This document shows, one piece after another, positions 1 through 8,608 of a stretch of 64,000 nt of DNA (position 1 is the first letter of the stretch; every line of letters begins with the position of its first letter). The translations under genes and the position numbers were made by a program. The notes under the pieces are model-generated. The model ran no database searches. It was not told where the DNA came from and saw only the letters and a program-made list of their open reading frames with translations. The DNA is from Azospirillum sp. TSA2s (GTDB taxonomy: Bacteria > Pseudomonadota > Alphaproteobacteria > Azospirillales > Azospirillaceae): positions 1 to 64,000 of the forward strand of contig NZ_CP039647.1 of the NCBI RefSeq assembly GCF_004923315.1, read 5' to 3'.

Positions 1-1
1 C

Positions 2-100
2 GTGAATGCACAAACGCTACTGGGGCACAAATCCGCCGAGATGACAGCCCTCTACCGCGACCTGCGCGGGTCGGAATGGTCGGATGTGGCGGTTCGGTGA
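2..100 (+). CDS. Tyrosine recombinase (phage-type integrase), C-terminal end, 5' truncated by window
   Basis: The frame is open from base 2 to the TGA at 98-100 and encodes 32 residues. They contain LLGHKSAEMTALYRDLRG, the typical end of a tyrosine recombinase: the GHKS box followed by the nucleophile tyrosine in the TALYRDLRG context. The rest of the gene lies upstream of the window. Such a gene next to accessory genes suggests an island edge or a resident recombinase. Whether it is XerC/D-like or phage-like cannot be decided from this fragment. Confidence 0.75.
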   Translation: MNAQTLLGHKSAEMTALYRDLRGSEWSDVAVR

Positions 101-217
101 ACCCTAAACCTGACTGGAAGTGATTGAACTTATTGAGCCTAACCGCGCCTAAATATGCCGTACAAGCAGTCCAGAATAATGCCTCTAACGCGTTGTTATG
201 AAAGAACTATTTTGCGC
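101..217. other. Intergenic, no gene or RNA recognised
   Basis: This lies between the recombinase stop and the stop of the minus-strand FG-GAP gene. It is clearly less GC-rich than its surroundings. I see no convincing hairpin terminator, tRNA end or attachment-site repeat. Confidence 0.4.
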
Positions 218-1024
218 TTAGGCTTGAGTAACCCGGAGATATAGCAGGGAGCCAGCTTGGACACCGTAAATCGCGTCAAGGTCGCCGTCGCCGTCGAGGT
301 CGGCCAAGGCCGGCATCGGATAGGCTCCGGTGTTGAGGCCGTAAACAGCCGTCCCGACAAGCGAGAATGTCGGGGACGATGTCGTCCCGATGTTGATGGA
401 AACGACATCCTTGTTCACAAGGTCGAGATCGCCGTCGCCGTCGAGATCGACGAGGACCGGCGCATTGTGGCTTACGCCCGCCGTCATGCCGAAGAGGTTC
501 GTTCCCTCCAGCGAAAAGGAGGGCGCCGACGAGGTTCCGGTGTTGCGGTAGAAAAGGAGGCCGTTGCTGGTGGTCCCCATCAGCAGATCGGCATCGCCGT
601 CGCCATCCAGGTCGGCGAAGCTCGGAACCATGTAGCCGTCGGTGACGATGCCGAAGAGGTTGGTCCCCTCCAGGGAGAAAGATGGAGAGGCCGACGTTCC
701 GCTGTTGCGGAAGAACCGGGTGCCGCCATCCTTGCTACCGATGAAAAGATCGAGGTCACCGTCTCCATCGATATCGACGAGTCTTGGGGCCGCATAGGTA
801 TTGTAGCTGGAAATGCCGAGCAGATTGGTGCCTTGCAGGGAAAAGGTCGGCGCCAGCGTCGTCCCGACATTGGCGAAATACACCGTCTCGCCAGATTTGT
901 TTCCGACCAGGAGATCCAGGTCACCGTCGCCGTCGAGATCCGCGAATGTGGGGGCGGCATATTGCCCGACGCCGCTGAGACCGAAAGAGTTGGTGCCGAC
1001 CAGAGTAAAGGTTGGAGTAGCCAC
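218..1024 (-). CDS. FG-GAP/VCBS-repeat calcium-binding protein, five tandem repeats
   Basis: This 268-residue protein is made almost entirely of five tandem repeats of about 50 residues. Each starts near SPTFSLVGTN and carries a DLDGDGDLD acidic loop like the calcium-binding loops of FG-GAP/VCBS beta-propeller blades. No signal peptide or membrane segment is visible, so export, if any, would need a leaderless route such as type I secretion. Five blades could form one propeller. The plus strand opposite holds a long spurious open frame caused by the repeats. The family points to a surface or extracellular binding role, and the specific function is unknown. It sits next to a recombinase remnant and may be accessory. 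Confidence 0.75.
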   Translation of the reverse strand: MATPTFTLVGTNSFGLSGVGQYAAPTFADLDGDGDLDLLVGNKSGETVYFANVGTTLAPTFSLQGTNLLGISSYNTYAAPRLVDIDGDGDLDLFIGSKDGGTRFFRNSGTSASPSFSLEGTNLFGIVTDGYMVPSFADLDGDGDADLLMGTTSNGLLFYRNTGTSSAPSFSLEGTNLFGMTAGVSHNAPVLVDLDGDGDLDLVNKDVVSINIGTTSSPTFSLVGTAVYGLNTGAYPMPALADLDGDGDLDAIYGVQAGSLLYLRVTQA

Positions 1025-1092
1025 GATCTTTCAGCCCCTCGGATATATCTGTCGACGCCGCACCCGCTCACCGTCCGCCATGTGGCGTCCAG

Positions 1093-2172
1093 TCAATTCG
1101 GAACGTCTGTTGGAGTGGTCACCGCTTCGGCCAGCGCCCGCGCGTCGAGCAGCCCCACCGCCTCCGCACGGCGCACACCGGGAAGGATGGCGACGTCGTA
1201 CAACTCGTTGACGGTGTGATGGAGCCACAGCATGTGCGCCACGGTTCCACTGTCGGTGTCCACCACGGCCAAGCCGCATTGAGCGGAAACTCCGGCCCGG
1301 TTCAGGGCCGCCTCAAGCGGCAACGCGCTCAGCGTTCCGTGATCGCCGCGTGGACGCGACAGCCCGACAACCGCCCATTTCCCAAGGAAGGCCAATCCGC
1401 GCGCGAAGCCGGGGCAGAAGCAGACCGGCGTGAAGCGACCGCTTGCGTCCACCGTTCCAAGCTCGCCGGTGCCGGAATTGAGCAGCCACAGCCGGCCGCG
1501 GTGCCAGCGGGGGGAATGGGGCATCGACAACCCAGCGCAGGCAACCTCGCCCGATGGAACATCGATCAGCACGCCGCCGTCGGTCCGGCGCTCGCGCCAG
1601 CCCTCGATGACATCGCAGCGGCCCAACGCCGTCGCAAACAGCGGCCGGCCGTCTTCGCCGAGTGCCATCCCGTTCAGATGGCAGCGGTCCTCGTTGCGCA
1701 GGGCGGAAATAAAGGCGGGCTTCCAGACCGGACGGAATCCCCGGTCGGCGTCGGGAACGGCAAGACAACTGAAGCGCGTGTTGACGAAGATCAGAACGCC
1801 GTCATGCCCGACCGCGATGTCGTGGATATCGACGTCGCCGGTCATGTAGCCCAATCGCGGCACGTAAAGACGGTCCGCGCCCGACGGCGTACGGCCGAAC
1901 GGTTGCAACATATTGGAGAAACGCCAGAGGTGGGACTGTCCGGCGACCCACAGCGCTGCCCCGTCGACACACAGGCCCTGGCAACGCTGCACCATCCGCT
2001 CATGGGCCTTCAGACGCCCATCCTCTCCCAGCCCAAGGAAGAACAGCCTGTGCGTCTCGTAGGTCGAAAATGCGATCGCGCAGCCGACCGTCTCCAGCCA
2101 ATCGGGCAGGTTCGGTGTGCCCTGCAGCATGGGATGGGCCAGCACGGGATGGGATCGTTCTTCGGCTGCCAT
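1093..2172 (-). CDS. TIGR03032-type (DUF4915-like) protein of unknown function
   Basis: This 359-residue protein has no signal peptide and resembles the TIGR03032/DUF4915 group of beta-propeller-like proteins. Recognisable pieces are STYETHRLFFLG near the N-terminus and later NGMAL, SMPHSPRWH and LWLLNSGTGELG segments typical of that family. The ATG at 2172 is preceded by GGGGAG about nine bases upstream. Members are often found near glycan or secretion genes. Here the divergent neighbour is a TPR/glycosyltransferase-like protein, which weakly supports a surface-glycan or adhesin-related setting. No catalytic motif was recognised. Confidence 0.7.
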   Translation of the reverse strand: MAAEERSHPVLAHPMLQGTPNLPDWLETVGCAIAFSTYETHRLFFLGLGEDGRLKAHERMVQRCQGLCVDGAALWVAGQSHLWRFSNMLQPFGRTPSGADRLYVPRLGYMTGDVDIHDIAVGHDGVLIFVNTRFSCLAVPDADRGFRPVWKPAFISALRNEDRCHLNGMALGEDGRPLFATALGRCDVIEGWRERRTDGGVLIDVPSGEVACAGLSMPHSPRWHRGRLWLLNSGTGELGTVDASGRFTPVCFCPGFARGLAFLGKWAVVGLSRPRGDHGTLSALPLEAALNRAGVSAQCGLAVVDTDSGTVAHMLWLHHTVNELYDVAILPGVRRAEAVGLLDARALAEAVTTPTDVPN

Positions 2173-2464
2173 CCGACCGTTCTCCCCAACTTTTCGCGGA
2201 TCATCCCGGAAGGATCGTTAGCATGCACCGCAAAACAAAATTAAATTATTAAGAGAGTAGATAATTTTCTCAAAAAATCGTTTTCTTCACAGCCAAAGAT
2301 GGAGAAGACATGGAGGAATATCCACAAGCGATCGACTTAAGATGGTGAATGTCGGGGCAAGCCGCGGATTTCGCTCAGCCGAATCGGGCGGATGCCGCCC
2401 TACGCACAAGTTCTCTCTGCAGCAGCCCTGCACTGATCCGCCGCCTTCCTCAGGACACTCTTTC
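2173..2464. promoter_or_regulatory. AT-rich divergent intergenic region
   Basis: About 290 bases separate the divergent TIGR03032-type and TPR genes. Bases 2220-2300 are strikingly AT-rich, with long A and T runs, in otherwise GC-rich DNA. That fits a promoter region or a xenogeneic-silencer target. An in-frame extension of the TPR gene back to 2342 exists but encodes low-complexity sequence, so it was not accepted as the start. Confidence 0.4.
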
Positions 2465-4255
2465 ATGCCCGACCCAACCGCCGGTTTCACCGACCAAGCC
2501 GTTGTACTCACCCACCGAGGTGCCGCCGCCCTGGCAGACGGGCAGGAAACGCTCGCCGTTTCCTGTTTCACCACGGCAGCCATACTGGCACCGCATCGGG
2601 CAAGCATCTGGCACAATCTCGGCGAAGCGCGGCGCGCCCTGGGCCAGGCAGCCGGTGCGGCGCGGGCTTACCATCACGCCTTGCGGCTGCGTCCGGCCTA
2701 CCCGAGGGCTTGGGCCGGACTGGCCTCGCTGCTGCACAAAAGCCGGCGCTTCAAGGCGGCGGCGCGGGCGTCGATGCGGGCGTTGGCTCTCGACCCAGGC
2801 TTTGCCGAAGGCTGGTCGGTCGTCGGTTCGATCCTGCTGGAACGGCGGGCAATGGAGCGCCTGCCGATCATCCTGCATCGGGTGGTACGGCTGGCGCCGG
2901 ACAGCCCGCCGGCGTGGCTCGCGCTGGCCGGCGGGCTCGGGGATACGGCAGAGCCGACGCTGCCGCTCGCCTGCGCGCTGCGCGCGGTTGCGCTGTCGCC
3001 CGACCGGCCGGCCGGCTATGTGAACCATGCCGGGCTCCTGATCAGGCAGGGCAGGCTCGACGCGGCCAAGGCGATGCATGACCGGTTGCGCCGCTTGGCT
3101 CCGCTGGAGGGATATGCCGAGGCCGGCGACAGTCTGCTGGCAACCTTGCGCGGCGACTTCGCTGCGGCGGTGTCGCTGGCCCGTCGGTCTCTGGTCCTGC
3201 AACCGGCTTCCCCGACCGCACTCATCAACCTGTCCCTGGCAGAACATGGCCGCGGACAGGCGGAGCGGGCGCGCCGCGGCAACGAGCGCGCCATGGTGCT
3301 CCATCCCGAAAGCGACGTTGCACGCTTCAACCTGTCTATGGTGCTGCTGGCGGATGGCGACTTCGCCAATGGCTGGCGTCTCTATGAATCCCGCTGGCGG
3401 ATGGACCGTGTTGCCTATCCGGCATATGCCCCAAGCTGGCAAGGCGGCGACCCGGCGGGACGCTCATTCCTTCTGGTGGCCGAACAGGGGCAAGGAGATA
3501 CGCTGCATTTCGTCCGCTATGCCCCGATGCTGGCCGCACTCGGCGCCCAAGTCCATCTGATGGTCCAACCGTCACTGGTCCGGCTGCTGTCGGGGCTCCC
3601 CGGTATCGCCTCGGTCCGGGCGCCCACGGAACCGCCACCGAAATGCGATACCTGCATTCCGCTGCTCAGCCTGCCCTTGGTGTTCGGCACCACACTGGCA
3701 ACCATCCCGGCAGCCGTTCCCTATCTGCGCGCATCCGAGCAGGATCGCACCACCTGGAAACGGAAGCTCGACGGAGAGCGCCGCTTGAAGGTCGGGCTGG
3801 TCTGGGCCGGTTCGGCGCACAACGACCAGTTCCTGGCCCACATGGTCGACCGGCGGCGAAGCCTGCCGCTTGCCGCGTTGGCCCCGCTGGCCGGCGTTCC
3901 GGGCGTGCGATTCTACAGCCTGCAAAAAGGCCCGTCGGCGACCGAAGCGCCGCCGTCCGGTCTCGACCTTGTCGACTGGATGGATGCGGTTGGCGATTTC
4001 GCCGACACCGCCGCGCTTGTCGCGGAGCTCGACCTGGTCATCAGCGTCGATACTTCGGTGTGCCATCTGGCCGGCGCACTGGGTCGCCCGGTCTGGATGC
4101 TGTCGCGCTACGATTCCTGCTGGCGCTGGCTGCGCAACCGGTCGGACAGTCCGTGGTATCCGACCATGCGCTTGTTCCGCCAGGATCGGCCGGGTGACTG
4201 GACCCCCGTCATCCTTCGCGTCCGCGCCGCCCTGGAGCGTTGGGCGGTGCAGTGA
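2465..4255 (+). CDS. TPR-repeat protein with C-terminal glycosyltransferase-like domain
   Basis: The 596-residue product begins with several tetratricopeptide repeats over roughly the first 300 residues. Units such as SIWHNLGEARRALGQ and AYPRAWAGLASLL, each ending near a proline, are visible. About 300 C-terminal residues resemble the ADP-heptose-type glycosyltransferase fold, with EQGQGDTLHFVRY at its start, then GLVWAGS and SVDTSVCHLAGALGRPVW near the end. Proteins of this design are common in alphaproteobacteria and are usually linked to protein or surface-glycan glycosylation. The ATG at 2465, after an AGGA box, was preferred to an upstream in-frame start at 2342. The gene converges on oxyR. 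Confidence 0.7.
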   Translation: MPDPTAGFTDQAVVLTHRGAAALADGQETLAVSCFTTAAILAPHRASIWHNLGEARRALGQAAGAARAYHHALRLRPAYPRAWAGLASLLHKSRRFKAAARASMRALALDPGFAEGWSVVGSILLERRAMERLPIILHRVVRLAPDSPPAWLALAGGLGDTAEPTLPLACALRAVALSPDRPAGYVNHAGLLIRQGRLDAAKAMHDRLRRLAPLEGYAEAGDSLLATLRGDFAAAVSLARRSLVLQPASPTALINLSLAEHGRGQAERARRGNERAMVLHPESDVARFNLSMVLLADGDFANGWRLYESRWRMDRVAYPAYAPSWQGGDPAGRSFLLVAEQGQGDTLHFVRYAPMLAALGAQVHLMVQPSLVRLLSGLPGIASVRAPTEPPPKCDTCIPLLSLPLVFGTTLATIPAAVPYLRASEQDRTTWKRKLDGERRLKVGLVWAGSAHNDQFLAHMVDRRRSLPLAALAPLAGVPGVRFYSLQKGPSATEAPPSGLDLVDWMDAVGDFADTAALVAELDLVISVDTSVCHLAGALGRPVWMLSRYDSCWRWLRNRSDSPWYPTMRLFRQDRPGDWTPVILRVRAALERWAVQ

Positions 4256-4334
4256 TGAACCGGATGAGCGGATGGTTCCCCCCCTTAACCATATCCATCC
4301 GTCGATCGGTAGTGCAGCTTTGTCGGCGTAGGGA

Positions 4335-5231
4335 TCAAAGCTCCGATTGCCGGCCAAACGACTCCGTCAATTTCAGGAATTGGCTGGCCAATGGACTTGT
4401 CTTGCGCCAGACCATGCCGATGGTCCGGGAGGGTTGGGGATCCTTGAAGCGGACGACGGATACCGTGCCTGAACCGGTCTCCACCGCCACAGCCATTTCC
4501 GGTATCAATGTCACGCCCATACCCGCCTTGACCATCTGGACGAGCGTGGAGAATGAGTTCGCCTCCAGCGCCTTCCGCGGCGAAGAGGACGGCATGTTGC
4601 AGAAGGACAGGGCCTGATTGCGAAAGCAGTGCCCCTCCTCCAGCAGGAGCAGCCGCATCTCCCGCAGCATTTCCCTTGTTGGCACCGGCTTTTCCGCATC
4701 CTTGGCCGGGCGAACCAGCAGGAAATCCTCGGTGAACAGCACCACCTCGGTCAGCGACGGCTCCAACACCGGCAGCGCGACGATCGCGGTATCGAGCCGG
4801 CCATCGCCAAGCTCTTCGATCAGTTTCGACGTCAGCGCCTCACGCACTTCGATCTCGACATGGGGATGCTCCTGCGTGATCACCCCGATCACGGCCGGCA
4901 GCAGATAGGGTGCGATGGTGGGGATCATGCCGATGCACAAGCGACCGGTGATCCGGTTGCGCGACATCTGGGCAAGCTCCCCCAGCTGATCGACCGAGCG
5001 CAGAATGTCGCGGACGCGCAGGGATGCCTCCTGCCCGAAGGCAGTCAGCCGAATGCTTCTGCCGCCCCTCTCGACGAGTGCCGCACCCAAAGCTTCCTCC
5101 AATTCCTTGATCTGCATCGACAGGGCGGGCTGCGAAACGGCACAGGCCGCCGCCGCCCGTCCGAAATGGGCGTGGTGTGCCAGCGCATCGAAATAGCGGA
5201 GCTGCCTGAGAGTCACGGATCCGGGAATCAT
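4335..5231 (-). CDS. oxyR: OxyR-type LysR hydrogen peroxide sensor/regulator
   Basis: This 298-residue LysR-type regulator has an N-terminal helix-turn-helix (FGRAAAACAVSQPALSMQIK) and a substrate-domain segment matching OxyR. Two cysteines lie nine residues apart: C202 in EEGHCFRNQ and C211 in LSFCNMP. They correspond to the peroxide-reactive and resolving cysteines C199 and C208 of E. coli OxyR. The conserved AGMGVTLIPEMAV segment follows. It is divergent from katG across a 123-base gap, the classic arrangement in which oxidised OxyR activates the catalase gene. Both redox cysteines are intact, so thiol-switch sensing is expected. Confidence 0.92.
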   Translation of the reverse strand: MIPGSVTLRQLRYFDALAHHAHFGRAAAACAVSQPALSMQIKELEEALGAALVERGGRSIRLTAFGQEASLRVRDILRSVDQLGELAQMSRNRITGRLCIGMIPTIAPYLLPAVIGVITQEHPHVEIEVREALTSKLIEELGDGRLDTAIVALPVLEPSLTEVVLFTEDFLLVRPAKDAEKPVPTREMLREMRLLLLEEGHCFRNQALSFCNMPSSSPRKALEANSFSTLVQMVKAGMGVTLIPEMAVAVETGSGTVSVVRFKDPQPSRTIGMVWRKTSPLASQFLKLTESFGRQSEL

Positions 5232-7553
<2,322 letters not shown>

Positions 7554-7577
7554 CGCGGAAGGACTTCGACAATGGCA

Positions 7578-7595
7578 CCCGGCCGACCGGCCGGG
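7578..7595 (+). terminator. Stem-loop downstream of katG
   Basis: CCCGGCC-GACC-GGCCGGG forms a 7-bp GC-only stem with a four-base loop, extended by GGC/GCC outside one mismatch. No T run follows, so it may be an mRNA 3'-end stabiliser or a weak or Rho-assisted stop rather than a full intrinsic terminator. Confidence 0.4.
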
Positions 7596-7675
7596 CGCCT
7601 GCGTGGCCGGTCGGGAAATCGGTCTTTGCGAGCGAGGGTATGCCGCCACCAGTGAGGGAGAAGGGAGGCTCGATC

Positions 7676-7882
7676 ATGAGCGACCGCCGGATACAAACCG
7701 ATCGCGAGTGGCTGATCTTCATTGAGAAGGACATCGACACTCTTGATCAGCAAATCTACCACGCGAAATGGACGATCACACAGTCGCAGTCGGCACTTGA
7801 ACGGCTGAGGGCCGCCCGCGACTCTTTGCTTACCCAGGCACAGGAGATCCTGGATCGCCTCGACGGGAAGTCATCCGCATAG
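7676..7882 (+). CDS. Small hypothetical coiled-coil protein
   Basis: This 68-residue soluble protein starts at an ATG eight bases after the strong ribosome site AAGGGAGG. The composition is mostly helical, with heptad-like spacing in the second half (SALERLRAARDSLLTQAQEIL), suggesting a short coiled coil or oligomerisation helix. No family is recognised. It lies 122 bases downstream of katG on the same strand, so it may be co-expressed under oxidative stress. That link is inferred from position only. The good ribosome site and ordered composition argue that it is real. Confidence 0.6.
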   Translation: MSDRRIQTDREWLIFIEKDIDTLDQQIYHAKWTITQSQSALERLRAARDSLLTQAQEILDRLDGKSSA

Positions 7883-7915
7883 GCGGCTGCTCTATATGGG
7901 GATTGGCGGACAAGC

Positions 7916-8608
7916 TCAGGCGGCCGACGAGGTTTTCGCGGCGTCGGCACCCGACGGCGCCATCCCGGTCGAATCGGCCATGATGTCGATCTTGCGCTCC
8001 AGATGCTGGCGCAGCAGGATCGCGATCGCGGCGCCATCCCGCCGGACCAGGGCGTCCAGGATCTGTTCATGCTCGCGCACCGCCTGGTCCCACCAGTCGC
8101 GCGGCATGTCGGCGACGTAGCGGGCGCGGCGGATGCGCAGCGCCAAGCCGGCGTGGGTGGCGATCAGCACCGGGTTGTTCGACGCCGTCAGGATCATGTG
8201 GTGGATGCGCTCGTTCAGCCGGTAATAGGCCTGCAGGTCGCGGCGGGCATGGTGGGCCAGCATCTCGTAATGCAGCGCGCGCAGCTCGGCGATCTGTTCC
8301 TCGGTGATGTGGGCGCAGGCCAGCTCGCCGGACAGCGCTTCCAGGCAGGCCATCACCGTGAAAGTGTCCTCGATGTCTGCCCGCGTCAGGGTGGCGACAC
8401 GGGCGCCGCGGTTGGGCAGCAGCACCACCAGCCCCTCGCTGGCCATCACCTTCAACGCCTCGCGCAACGGGGTGCGCGACACGCCGAAGCGTTCGCACAG
8501 CTCACGCTCATTGACGCGCGAACCGGGCGACAGGTCGCCGTCGACGATGGCGGCGCGCAGCCGGGCGACGACCTCGGCGTGAAGGCTGCTGCGGTCGATC
8601 AGCGTCAT
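7916..8608 (-). CDS. GntR-family (FadR/FCD-type) transcriptional regulator
   Basis: The 230-residue protein has an N-terminal winged helix (NERELCERFGVSRTPLREAL is the recognition region) and an all-helical FCD ligand domain with the metal or acid-binding histidine pattern (ELRALHYEML, LNERIHHMIL, VREHEQILDAL). Its ATG overlaps the TGA of the upstream dehydrogenase gene by four bases (ATGA), so the two are translationally coupled. FCD regulators usually sense organic acids, matching the hydroxyacid dehydrogenase partner. Likely targets are the palindromic sites around 11.6-11.8 kb between this operon and the divergent aminotransferase/TRAP operon. Confidence 0.9.
   Translation of the reverse strand: MTLIDRSSLHAEVVARLRAAIVDGDLSPGSRVNERELCERFGVSRTPLREALKVMASEGLVVLLPNRGARVATLTRADIEDTFTVMACLEALSGELACAHITEEQIAELRALHYEMLAHHARRDLQAYYRLNERIHHMILTASNNPVLIATHAGLALRIRRARYVADMPRDWWDQAVREHEQILDALVRRDGAAIAILLRQHLERKIDIMADSTGMAPSGADAAKTSSAA

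Noticed and set aside
257..1219. Long plus-strand open frame opposite the FG-GAP gene
   Set aside because: It mirrors the repeated DGDGD-coding sequence (VAVAVE-type repeats) and has no family features; it is a shadow of the minus-strand gene.
2342..2464. Upstream start for the TPR gene
   Set aside because: The extra 41 residues are unordered and lie in the promoter-like region; the ATG at 2465 has a ribosome site and matches the expected start of the repeats.
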